Of a stretch of DNA of 36,202 bases, positions 23,627-30,988 are shown piece after piece. Numbering within the stretch: position 1 is the first letter of the stretch; each line of letters opens with the position of its first letter. The notes under the pieces were generated by a model that did not search any database, was not told where the DNA came from, and saw only the letters and a list, made by a program, of their open reading frames with translations. This DNA is from Paraburkholderia mimosarum LMG 23256 = NBRC 106338 (GTDB lineage Bacteria > Pseudomonadota > Gammaproteobacteria > Burkholderiales > Burkholderiaceae), in NCBI RefSeq assembly GCF_000739815.1, contig NZ_BBJJ01000065.1:1-36202 (forward strand). The letters run 5' to 3'. Position numbers and translations under genes: made by a program.

Positions 23627-24859
23627 ATGCGTAGAAGTCTGATGGCGACGGCCGCGGCGCTGGCTCTTGGGGTGAGCGGGTACGCGATGGCGAACCCGTG
23701 CAGCGACAGTTCATCGTCCTGCGACCAGAAGTCCACGTCCGGTGCGAACACGCTGAACAGTACCGCAACGTCGAGCCAGACCGCAACCTATGGTGACAAC
23801 GCCAACGAGATCGCGTCGTACGCCAACCTGAAGCAGGACTCCTTCAACTCCACGAAGGCCGTGGCGCTGAGCAAGCTGGACGGCTCGGTGACGAGACTGG
23901 GAGTCGGAGGGATCGGCAACCAGGCCGTGAACTGGGGCAGCGCCTCGGGTGGCAATGCCGGCAGCGGCGGCAAGGGCTATGGCGGCGCGGGCAGCGGCGG
24001 CGACGGCGGCAACAGCGGTGCTAGTGGCAGCGGCGGCAATGGCGGTACCGCGATGAACGGTAGCGGCAAGTCCGGTAATGGCACAAATGGCAGCGCGACG
24101 GCCGGTGACGGATATGGCGGCAAGGGCGGCAACGGCGGCAGCGCAAGTGCTGGCGGCACCCAGGGCGGAAACGGCTCTGGGCGCGGCGGTAGCGCAGGTG
24201 CTGTTGGTGTCGCGCTGGGCGGTTTTTCGGCAGGCGCGGGCGGCCGCGCCCGGGGCAACGGCGGCCGTGGTGGTTCCGGCGGAGACGGCGGAGACGGCGG
24301 TGGTGCCTGGTCGAGCAAATCGTCGAGCGCGACAGCTTCTTCGGCGGGTGGTGCAGGCGGCGCGGGCGGTGCAGGCGGTTCGGGCACCGGCACGGGCGGC
24401 GCCTCCACTGCCTCGGGCGGAGCAGCCACAACTGGCGCGACTGCGGCAACAGGCGGAGCGGGCAGCGGTACCGGCGGCAACGGCGGTGCGGCGACGGCGA
24501 CGGCTGGTGCTGGCGGCGCCGGTGGCGCGGGCCATGGCGCGAACGCCAGCAACGGCAGCTCGACGACGGCGGCCAGTAACGGCAGCGCAACTGCTGGCAA
24601 CGGTGCAGCAGGTGCGGTTGGCGTAGCCGGTGCAGCGGGTGCCGCTGGTACCGGCGGTGTCGGCAACGGTGGCGCGGGTGGTGCTGGAGGCGCAGGTGGC
24701 ACCAACTCCGTCGCTGCTGGCACGTTCGACATGAGCAACTCCATGACCGCCGCAGCGCAATCGGCAGCCGGCATCTCTGTCATGAGCCAGAACAGTGGCA
24801 TGGCATCGCTGGTGCAGCAGGCCGTTACCGTGCAGGCGAACTTGACTGTCGGACACTGA
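23627..24859 (+). CDS. Secreted glycine-rich PGRS-like repeat protein 2 (putative Fap-like cargo)
   Basis: Also exactly 410 residues, with the ATG at 23627 after CAGGAGG, 16 bp past the first copy. The signal peptide, both cysteines (25 and 32) and the DQKSTSGAN block are conserved, as are NANEIAS, STKAVALSKLDG, GIGNQAVN and the C-terminal SQNSGMASLVQQAVTV segment. The glycine-rich core keeps its length but its repeat order has drifted, which shows selection on length and composition rather than exact sequence. It is a tandem duplicate that probably co-assembles with protein 1. The large frames on the opposite strand are artefacts of the repeat. Poly-Gly/Ala composition makes database hits to mycobacterial PE_PGRS likely but uninformative. 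Confidence 0.8.
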   Translation: MRRSLMATAAALALGVSGYAMANPCSDSSSSCDQKSTSGANTLNSTATSSQTATYGDNANEIASYANLKQDSFNSTKAVALSKLDGSVTRLGVGGIGNQAVNWGSASGGNAGSGGKGYGGAGSGGDGGNSGASGSGGNGGTAMNGSGKSGNGTNGSATAGDGYGGKGGNGGSASAGGTQGGNGSGRGGSAGAVGVALGGFSAGAGGRARGNGGRGGSGGDGGDGGGAWSSKSSSATASSAGGAGGAGGAGGSGTGTGGASTASGGAATTGATAATGGAGSGTGGNGGAATATAGAGGAGGAGHGANASNGSSTTAASNGSATAGNGAAGAVGVAGAAGAAGTGGVGNGGAGGAGGAGGTNSVAAGTFDMSNSMTAAAQSAAGISVMSQNSGMASLVQQAVTVQANLTVGH

Positions 24860-25049
24860 GCGACAGCTGCGTTGAAGCGTGTATTCCCGGGGGGTATGTG
24901 CCGTGGGGCGTGCAGCATGGCGCTCCACGGCGTTTTCCAACGCCCGTGTGAATGGCGTTGCCGTTGCTTTCGCGGCAATACGCGAGGCGGGTTCTCAGAC
25001 TTCCGGATTCTGTGTGGTCGACGTCGGCTGCACGGCCAAGGAGACGTCC

Positions 25050-25499
25050 ATGCAAATGCAGAAGAGAGTTTCGCTGCTCGTTGTTCCTCTTGCGATTGCA
25101 CTGCAGGGTTTGACCGCTTACGCGGCGGACGCTGTGCAATCATCGTCACCACCTGCGCAAGCCGATGCGATGGCCGCGAGCCCGGCAGCGCTTGCCGCTG
25201 ACTCCGCGACGCCCGCAACGACGCCCGCGTCAGCTCAGCATTCGCAGAATGTGAGCTTTGGCGTTGCGATGTCGGATCAACAGCTGGATGAACGTCGCGG
25301 CGGCGATGCGCTGGTGGGTCAGAACTTCTTGAACGGCACGCTTTCGGATAACGTTGCCAACAAGGTGTCGACAGGCTCGAACACGATCAGCGACGGCTCG
25401 TTCGCGAGTTCGAGCGGCTTGCCCACCGTCATCCAGAACACCGGTGCGAACGTGCTGATCCAGAACGCCACCGTGTTGAACGTGCGTTTCGGGAACTAG
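25050..25499 (+). CDS. Small secreted protein with double-glycine-like LDERRGG motif
   Basis: A 149-residue protein from an ATG preceded by AAGGAGACGTCC. The signal peptide is about 1-26 (LQGLTAYAADA). A Pro/Ala/Ser linker runs to about 65, followed by AMSDQQLDERRGG (73-85), which has the form of a double-glycine processing site. The mature part ends PTVIQNTGANVLIQNATVLNV, sharing the QN-(S/T)-G and LxQ pattern of the glycine-rich proteins' C-termini. It is followed after 3 bp by the C39 peptidase gene, so it is a probable substrate. It may be a minor fibre component, nucleator or chaperone. No homologue is recognised with certainty. Confidence 0.72.
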   Translation: MQMQKRVSLLVVPLAIALQGLTAYAADAVQSSSPPAQADAMAASPAALAADSATPATTPASAQHSQNVSFGVAMSDQQLDERRGGDALVGQNFLNGTLSDNVANKVSTGSNTISDGSFASSSGLPTVIQNTGANVLIQNATVLNVRFGN

Positions 25500-25502
25500 G
25501 CA

Positions 25503-26189
25503 ATGAAGCGTATTGCAGCGTATCTCGCGTTCGCTTGCGGGTTTTGTCTGCCGGCGGCACACGCGGATCCCATCGACGTGACGGATCCGTCGGGCGGGTA
25601 TTACTCGCTGCACGTGACGAGCCTGAAGGAGGCCCGCTTCAAGCGGACCATCAGGCAGCAGTACGACTTCAGTTGCGGTTCGGCGGCCGTGGCAACGCTG
25701 CTGACGTATCAGTACGGCACCCCGGTGACCGAGCAGCAGGCGTTCGTCGAAATGTTCCAGAACGGCAATCAGGAGAAGATTCGCCGGGAAGGTTTTTCGC
25801 TGCTCGATATCCGAAACTTCCTGATGTCGCGCGGCTTCGAAGCCGACGGCTATGAAGTCCCGCTGGAAAAGCTCAACGAGACCAGCACACCCGCGATCGT
25901 TCTGATTATCGAACACGGCTACCACCACTTCGTGGTCGTCAAGGGCGTGCGCAACGGACGGGTGCTGATCGGCGATCCGGCCACCGGCACGCGGGCGATC
26001 TCGCGGGAGAGCTTCGAGGAAAAGTGGCAGGACCACGTAGTGTTCGTCATTCACAACAGGCATGAAATGGCGAGCTTCAATGATCCACGTGACTGGCATG
26101 TCGCGCCGGATGCGCCGCTCTATACCGGCATTCCGCATGACAGCCTGTTCAACGTGCTCATACCGAAACTCGGTCCAGGTGAATTCTGA
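25503..26189 (+). CDS. Periplasmic C39-family cysteine peptidase (FapD-like)
   Basis: A 228-residue protein with a signal peptide (about 1-21, PAAHA/DP) and a single peptidase C39 domain. The oxyanion Gln and catalytic Cys lie in RQQYDFSCGSAAVATLL (Cys58). The His is in HHFVVVKG (His142), with the Asp in LIGDPATG (Asp158). Unlike bacteriocin exporters there is no ABC transporter fused to it. Stand-alone C39 enzymes of this kind occur in fap amyloid operons (FapD) and act in the periplasm. The gene sits between two genes whose products carry GG processing-like motifs. Start ATG 25503 is close behind the previous stop. FapD identity is inferred from domain and context. Confidence 0.85.
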   Translation: MKRIAAYLAFACGFCLPAAHADPIDVTDPSGGYYSLHVTSLKEARFKRTIRQQYDFSCGSAAVATLLTYQYGTPVTEQQAFVEMFQNGNQEKIRREGFSLLDIRNFLMSRGFEADGYEVPLEKLNETSTPAIVLIIEHGYHHFVVVKGVRNGRVLIGDPATGTRAISRESFEEKWQDHVVFVIHNRHEMASFNDPRDWHVAPDAPLYTGIPHDSLFNVLIPKLGPGEF

Positions 26190-26197
26190 GGATAACG

Positions 26198-26914
26198 ATG
26201 AAATCCGGACACCTGAAACTGGCCGGCGTTGTCACGGTGTTATGTGGCAGCATGTCTTCGTTCGATACGGGCGCGGCCCTGAGCGATTCGCCGGCGATCG
26301 CGACCGGCGAGGTCATGACGATGCAGGGCGCGCCGCAAGACGCGGCCGATGCAACCCATGAGGCGAACGCGCCTGTGCAACGCATCGAAGCAACGGCGCC
26401 AGAGTACGCACCCGACGCGATGCAGGCGCATGCTCAAGAGGACGTCGCAACCCCTCCACGCGAAGCGCGCGCGGACGATGCCGATCCGGCGTGGGCGTCC
26501 GCCGATCTCGTGGCGGTGAGCGAGACCCGGCTCGACGACATGCGCGGTGGGTTCGACTTGCCCTCAGGTCTCGTGGTGTCGTTCGGCATATCGCGAGCCG
26601 CGTTCGTGAACGGCAATCTCGTCGCGCAGTCGAGCTTCAACATTCCGGATATCGCCAACATGACGACTCAGCAAGCGCAGATGCTTGCGAGTGCAAATAC
26701 GGGCGCGCTGGTTCAGGTCGGCCCGCACAACTCCGTGCAACAAGGCGCGCTGCCTGGCCTGACTGGCGCGGTGATCCAGAACTCGTTGAACAACCAGCAG
26801 ATACAGGCGCTGACGACGATCAATACGGGCGTGAACTCGCTTGGCGCATTCAAGGCGATGAATGTCCTTTCGACGTTGAATAGCGCGCTTGCCGGCGTGG
26901 TGCGTCCTCGCTAG
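26198..26914 (+). CDS. Secreted protein with double-glycine-like LDDMRGG motif (FapE-like position)
   Basis: A 238-residue protein with a hydrophobic N-terminus (LKLAGVVTVLCGSMSSF) that may be a signal peptide or a lipoprotein-like leader. A long acidic, low-complexity pro-region reaches residue 105, then AVSETRLDDMRGGF (106-119) forms a double-glycine-like site. The remaining 120 residues are Asn/Gln-rich beta-type sequence: SFGISRAAFVNGN, VIQNSLNNQQIQAL and NTGVNSLGAF. The motif and the C-terminal QN pattern are shared with the 25050 protein. It follows the C39 peptidase by 8 bp. It probably exports or assembles with the glycine-rich proteins. No certain family. Confidence 0.72.
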   Translation: MKSGHLKLAGVVTVLCGSMSSFDTGAALSDSPAIATGEVMTMQGAPQDAADATHEANAPVQRIEATAPEYAPDAMQAHAQEDVATPPREARADDADPAWASADLVAVSETRLDDMRGGFDLPSGLVVSFGISRAAFVNGNLVAQSSFNIPDIANMTTQQAQMLASANTGALVQVGPHNSVQQGALPGLTGAVIQNSLNNQQIQALTTINTGVNSLGAFKAMNVLSTLNSALAGVVRPR

Positions 26915-26924
26915 CCGCGGCAGC

Positions 26925-26945
26925 GCATCGCATCGCATCGCATCG
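26925..26945 (+). repeat. Tandem pentanucleotide GCATC repeat
   Basis: Four perfect copies of GCATC plus one base lie just after the stop of the 26198 gene. A similar (GCGTT)4 run lies at 30051-30070 after another gene. Confidence 0.8.
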
Positions 26946-26979
26946 TAGTCGCGGCGGCGGCGGCGAAGGTTTGGGGCGG

Positions 26980-28425
26980 TCAGAAAGACAGCGGCACACG
27001 CAGCGTGAGCGTGAGGTCGGGTGTGTCGCGCGTGAGGCCGGCGCCTATCGAGAAGTTGAGCGTGGTGTGAGGCGACAGGCGATACGAATAGCCGATCAGC
27101 AGCGTGGCGAGGACGACGCGCACCGAGCCGGGCACGGTTTGTCCGTTCTGCGAGGTTGGCAAGACGATGCTCTGGTCGTAACCGATACTGACCGAAGCCT
27201 TCTCGTTCAACGAGAGGCCCATGCCGATATTGAATCCCCAGACATCGCCCGGCTGGATCTTGCCGAGGAACTCTGTCGCGCCATTGAGCAACGTGAGACT
27301 TTCGTCCTTGCCGAAGCTGTGCAGGTAGCTGAAGTTGCCGAAGAACACGACCGGGTCGGTCGGAAAAAGCCACGTGAGGCCTGGCTGGATCGCGAGGAAA
27401 CCTGAGCCGGTCGGTTGCTGCAGCGGCAGGCCCGTGTTGGCTGTCGTGCTTGCAACACACGACACCACGCAATCGGTCACGACGTCGAACGGGCTCTTGC
27501 CCGTTGCCGTCTTGAAGCGCAGCCAGCCGACATAGTAGAACTTGTCCGGACCGCCTTGATTGAACTGATAGCGCAGCGTCATTTCCACGTCGCCGATGCC
27601 GTGGCCGCTGCTGCTGATCGAGGTATTTGCGGCGGTACCCGCGAACGGCTGACGCGTGATGACATCGTTGGTCTGGTACACGTACGGCACACGGACCTCG
27701 AATTCCAACCGGTTGGTGATCCCGTAACGGAATGCGGCGCCGCCTGTCAGCGTGGTCGTTTTCACCTCGTTGATGTTGATGAGCCCGATCAGGAGCGCCG
27801 GAATGATCGTGTAGCCAACGAGTGAGATCTGGTTTTGCGACGCGTAGCCGAACTGGAAGTACGGCTCGACGACGAACGTGTGGCGTGGTGTGAGCACGCC
27901 TGGCTGGTCGAAGATCGGCGCGACGGCGGGTGGGCGCGTGTCCGCGACGGGTGCCTGGCCGACCGGTGTAGCTGGAGCGCTTTGCTGGGACGCGTTGGCG
28001 GCGTTGGAACCCGCGTTCTGGTTGCCCTGCGCGGTGGCGCCGGATTGCGGGCTCTCGGGTGCGCCGACCTGCACCGCCTGATCGGCCTGGACGATCTGCG
28101 CGGCGGTGGTCGCGCCACCCGTTGCGGCGGCACCCACCGGCAAGCCGTTGGTATCGGTGCCACCCGTGGCGCGCCTGCTTTCCAGCTGCCCCGCGTTGAG
28201 TGAACGGCTGAGCCGCTGAAAGTTCGCCTCTTCGTCGGCAAGCTTCTGTTTGAGCGCCTGGAGTTCCTTCAAGCGCTGATCGACTTCGTCGCGTAGTGCC
28301 TTTATGTTCGCCCGGTCTGCCTCTGCGGCCTGGGTTTCTAGCGACTGTCCATAGGTTTCGACGCTGAATGCCAGGAGCGCCGCGTAACTGATCGCGCGTA
28401 TGTGTCGAAGTCGCACACACTTCAT
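26980..28425 (-). CDS. Outer-membrane beta-barrel with N-terminal coiled coil (FapF-like transporter)
   Basis: A 481-residue protein from ATG 28425 (GGAG 7 bp upstream; the ATG at 28437 is an alternative). The signal peptide is about 1-26. A coiled coil follows at about 30-75 (ADRANIKALRDEVDQRLKEL and ELQALKQKLADEEANFQRL), then a Gln/Ala/Thr-rich linker to about 175, and a barrel domain with many amphipathic strands (FVVEPYFQFGYASQNQ, LEFEVRVPYVYQ, GDVEMTLRYQF, LATLLIGYSYRLSP). It ends TLTLRVPLSF with the C-terminal Phe of outer-membrane proteins. Coiled coil plus barrel is the architecture of FapF, the amyloid export pore. It is convergent with the cargo genes rather than co-transcribed. Two cysteines in CVVSC (barrel region) are unusual. 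Confidence 0.8.
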   Translation of the reverse strand: MKCVRLRHIRAISYAALLAFSVETYGQSLETQAAEADRANIKALRDEVDQRLKELQALKQKLADEEANFQRLSRSLNAGQLESRRATGGTDTNGLPVGAAATGGATTAAQIVQADQAVQVGAPESPQSGATAQGNQNAGSNAANASQQSAPATPVGQAPVADTRPPAVAPIFDQPGVLTPRHTFVVEPYFQFGYASQNQISLVGYTIIPALLIGLININEVKTTTLTGGAAFRYGITNRLEFEVRVPYVYQTNDVITRQPFAGTAANTSISSSGHGIGDVEMTLRYQFNQGGPDKFYYVGWLRFKTATGKSPFDVVTDCVVSCVASTTANTGLPLQQPTGSGFLAIQPGLTWLFPTDPVVFFGNFSYLHSFGKDESLTLLNGATEFLGKIQPGDVWGFNIGMGLSLNEKASVSIGYDQSIVLPTSQNGQTVPGSVRVVLATLLIGYSYRLSPHTTLNFSIGAGLTRDTPDLTLTLRVPLSF

Positions 28426-29343
28426 GGGTGTCTCCATGTCACTTCTATTTATAAACTTCTACGACAGACTGGTGCACCAGCAACCCATCACCCTAAGCAA
28501 CAGGTGCAGGGCGCGGACAAAACCCCCACGACATGTCGCAATTCATCAACCTCGACGAGTACTCAATCTTGTGCGTGAGTGCATCGACAGGCACCCTGTG
28601 TTCTGTCAACAGGACCAGGGTTGGCCTTCGCGCCGATCATTGCGACGACAGACCCATACAGCCTAGTGCAGGCGCGCTTCAAATTCCAGCATCAGCTGCT
28701 TCAGCGGGGTCCCGGCGATTCGCACGATCGCGAAGCGATCGACATTTGTCGCCACGGCGTACGCGTCGCGCATCAGTCAACCATTCATGTATCCGCGCAA
28801 TGCGCTCTCGCTTGGTGCGAACTTCAGGCGCAAATGTTTTCGAATCCATCCGAAGGGTATGAAATCAACGATGTGCTCGTCAGTGCGCTTGACCGCATGC
28901 AATTGCCGTACGCCGACCAGGATTGGAGCGCGTCGTGCTCGACGATGCGTCTGGCCTTTCGCTCGTCGGCGTATTCATTCGCGCATGGCCGTAAAGCGGG
29001 CCGGTGGGGAGTCTGTGCGGCTTCGCACATTGCGGTATAAACGAGGTCCCCGCAGCTCGAATGTCCGCTGTGACCACTTTGGTGGAGTGTACGGAAATGG
29101 AAACACGAACGTCTCCACGCCATCCCTCACGAACAACGTGTCGATGAAGCTATCTCGCGCGTCTGTAACGCGATGCTGGGCGCAGTAGCGAGTATGAGTC
29201 CCGGGCTAGCACGCGGTGCCCCCGGGGCAACCAGATTTCAGCGCGCTTCGGCCGACTGGTTCGGACGCGCAATTTCGCCGAACGTGGTCCCAAGCGCGGC
29301 TGTGCTAACCTATACCTACCGTATCGTCCACGGACGGAGAACG
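28426..29343. other. 0.9-kb stretch with a possible decayed gene and the small-protein promoter
   Basis: No intact gene is supported. A frameshifted coding remnant may occupy 28533-29040 (see separate entry). The last 45 bp contain GGCTGTGCTAACCT (extended -10 form) and GGACGGAGAA, matching the leader of the small membrane protein gene at 14748. Confidence 0.4.
28533..29040 (+). pseudogene. Possible frameshifted remnant of an unidentified gene
   Basis: A start MSQFINLDEYSILCVSASTG leads to VNRTRVGL and then continues better in the next frame with IATTDPYSLVQARFKFQ and a tail ending DVLVSALDRMQLPYADQDW. Joining the two frames would give a roughly 165-residue protein with normal composition. 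I do not recognise it, and the frameshift is assumed rather than shown. Confidence 0.3.
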
Positions 29344-29475
29344 ATGATGGGATGGAGTTTCTTCGCACTGGCTGTCGCGCTTTTGTTCGCCGCATTGGGC
29401 TTGGTCATGGACCACAATGGTCGCAAGGCCGACCGTGAACGAGCGGGCCTGGGGCGTCGCGACGACGGAGATTGA
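29344..29475 (+). CDS. Small single-pass membrane protein, NGRKADRER family, member C
   Basis: A 43-residue protein (start ATGATG at 29344/29347; 42 residues from the second). MMGWSFFALAVALLFAALGLV is the membrane helix and MDHNGRKADRERAGLGRRDDGD the basic tail. The leader (TGTGCTAACCT then GGACGGAGAA) is nearly the same as that of member A 14.6 kb away, which argues for duplication of a whole expression unit. It is the first of three tandem members with 2-bp gaps. The function is unknown. Confidence 0.75.
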   Translation: MMGWSFFALAVALLFAALGLVMDHNGRKADRERAGLGRRDDGD

Positions 29476-29477
29476 CG

Positions 29478-29606
29478 ATGGGATTCGGTTTTGTCGCGAT
29501 GATCGTTGCGTTGGGCCTGTGCGGTGTTGGCATGATCATGGACCGCAACGGTCGCAAGGCCGACCGCAAACGTGCTCAAAGAGGGCGTCCAGTCCGCGGA
29601 GAATAA
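29478..29606 (+). CDS. Small single-pass membrane protein, NGRKADRER family, member D
   Basis: A 42-residue protein: MGFGFVAMIVALGLCGVGMI as the membrane helix, then MDRNGRKADRKRAQRGRPVRGE. It begins 2 bp after member C stops, with GACGGAGATTGACG serving as both the end of C and a ribosome site. It retains the MG-aromatic start and the full basic motif with one Glu to Lys change. It is co-transcribed with C and E and shares the terminator at 29763. Confidence 0.75.
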   Translation: MGFGFVAMIVALGLCGVGMIMDRNGRKADRKRAQRGRPVRGE

Positions 29607-29608
29607 GC

Positions 29609-29716
29609 ATGTATTTTGGAGTCTTTGCTCTGGGTATTGAGTTGGCAATCTACCTTTACAGTGGCTACATGGTGAAGAAGGGCCGTCAGGCGGATCGTGA
29701 GCGCCGCTGGTTCTGA
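29609..29716 (+). CDS. Small single-pass membrane protein, NGRKADRER family, divergent member E
   Basis: A 35-residue protein: MYFGVFALGIELAIYLYSGY as the membrane part, then MVKKGRQADRERRWF. It keeps G-R-x-A-D-R-E-R-R but lacks the NGRK asparagine and has a Glu inside the hydrophobic stretch, so it is the most divergent of the five. It starts 2 bp after member D with CGCGGAGAATAAGC upstream. It is the last gene of the three-gene unit. Confidence 0.68.
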   Translation: MYFGVFALGIELAIYLYSGYMVKKGRQADRERRWF

Positions 29717-29762
29717 CTGCGCGAATGACTGCTGAGTCAGCGCAGGCCAACCATTTTTGATC

Positions 29763-29790
29763 AAAGCCGCATCTTTTCGGGTGCGGCTTT
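29763..29790 (+). terminator. Intrinsic terminator after small protein genes C-D-E
   Basis: AAAGCCGCA and TGCGGCTTT pair across a TCTTTTCGGG-like loop, then ATCT. This is a strong stem with a short T stretch about 45 bp past the stop of member E. Confidence 0.8.
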
Positions 29791-30050
29791 ATCTACTCTT
29801 GGGGGCCATTCGTGCTTCGACGACGCTTGGACTGGTACGCACCGCCGGCGTCACCGGCAAGGCACCCGGGTGATCGTACGTGTTGGTGCAGGACGGAAGC
29901 TTGCCCGCGTCGGCGTTCTTCCCGCAGAGGCCTGCTTGTTGTCCGAGCACGATTACGGAAGGAATAGTAAATAGCGTCTCGCTTCAACGAGATCCTGCTT
30001 CTCGATATGCGCTCATGCTAGTGCCTCAGAAAGCTGCGCGATACTGCAGC

Positions 30051-30070
30051 GCGTTGCGTTGCGTTGCGTT
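30051..30070 (+). repeat. Tandem pentanucleotide GCGTT repeat
   Basis: Four perfect GCGTT copies end 1 bp from the stop codon (minus strand) of the GT2 gene. Slippage here could alter the 3' untranslated region but not the protein. Confidence 0.8.
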
Positions 30071-30071
30071 G

Positions 30072-30908
30072 CTATGCGCCGCCCGCGAACCAGGCGCGCT
30101 TTATCTTGTGCAAGGTGCGATAGGGCGTGACGAAGTGCAGCAGGCTTTTCGCAATACCGGCCCAGTCGCGCCAGTTCAGCACGTTCAGGTAGCGCAGTTG
30201 CAGGCGCAGCGTCGATACGATCTGCCGCCGCCGCTTCGTTGCGCTGATGCCGCCTTCATTGAGTTCGTAGTACAACCCAAGTTCCGGCAGATTCGCGCAC
30301 TCGTAGCGCTCCATGAGACGCAGGAAGAGGTCGAGGTCCTCGGCGGCAGGATATTGCACGCGATAGTTGCCCACGGCAAGCACGGCGTCCACCCGCAACA
30401 TCACCGAAGGATGCACGAGCGGCGAACGCAGAAGGCGCGTACGCCGCAGCGTGTGCGCGTCGGCGCTCGGGCGCAGCATGAAGAGCGGTTCGCCCGCACG
30501 ATTGACCACCTGGGTCCAGGTGCCCAGCGCCGCGAGCGCGGGTTCGGCTTGCATGCGCGCGCGTTGTTTCGCGAGGCGCTGAGGCGCTGCGAGATCGCCC
30601 GCGTCGATACGTGCCGCGTAGCGAAAGCCGCGCGCCGCGAGCGCTTCGATGCCCGCCTGCAAGGCGCGCTCGATCCCACCGTTCTTCGGCATGCGCAAGA
30701 CTTCGACGCACATGCCCGGCACCTCGGGCACGAAGATGGGTGGCGTGCTGCCGTCATCGACGACGAGCGCGTAGATCGTTGCGTCCTCATCGAAAGAGGC
30801 AAGCGTGCGAGCGACGTCGTCCTGGCCGTTGTACGCGGGCATGAGCACGGCGACATCGGCGAGCGCGCCTTCGCGCGCGTTGCGCGTTGGGAGCTCGGAG
30901 GGATTCAT
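30072..30908 (-). CDS. Family 2 glycosyltransferase
   Basis: A 278-residue protein from ATG 30908, chosen because TTGGAG lies 6 bp upstream (the reading frame also allows TTG 30920). The GT-A motifs are VAVLMPAYNG at about 19-28, LVVDDGST at about 47-54, GGIERALQAGIEAL, RIDAGDLA (acidic metal-binding region) and the late AAEDLDLFLRL, the ED pair of GT2 enzymes. It likely adds a sugar to the cell-surface polysaccharide. Before insertion of the TnpB element it was probably the gene directly following the flippase on the minus strand. Its promoter situation after the insertion is unclear. Confidence 0.88.
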   Translation of the reverse strand: MNPSELPTRNAREGALADVAVLMPAYNGQDDVARTLASFDEDATIYALVVDDGSTPPIFVPEVPGMCVEVLRMPKNGGIERALQAGIEALAARGFRYAARIDAGDLAAPQRLAKQRARMQAEPALAALGTWTQVVNRAGEPLFMLRPSADAHTLRRTRLLRSPLVHPSVMLRVDAVLAVGNYRVQYPAAEDLDLFLRLMERYECANLPELGLYYELNEGGISATKRRRQIVSTLRLQLRYLNVLNWRDWAGIAKSLLHFVTPYRTLHKIKRAWFAGGA

Positions 30909-30988
30909 GAGTTGCTCCAAAAAGCCTCGCCATTCATGGTGGGGAGAAAAGTTGCGGCGTTGCTTGACACCTTCAATCCGCAGTTAAA

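Noticed and set aside
23058..25218. Long minus-strand frames opposite the glycine-rich genes (Pro/Ala- or Arg/Thr-rich proteins of 170-410 residues).
   Set aside because: They mirror the GGx repeats (GGC/GCC codons read backwards), have no signal, motif or ribosome site, and end wherever the repeat ends.
29789..29970. Minus-strand frame reading SVIVLGQQAGLCGKNADAGK and DHPGALPVTPAVRT.
   Set aside because: Protein-like composition but no start and no recognised family; at best the tail of a lost gene, so not listed as a feature.
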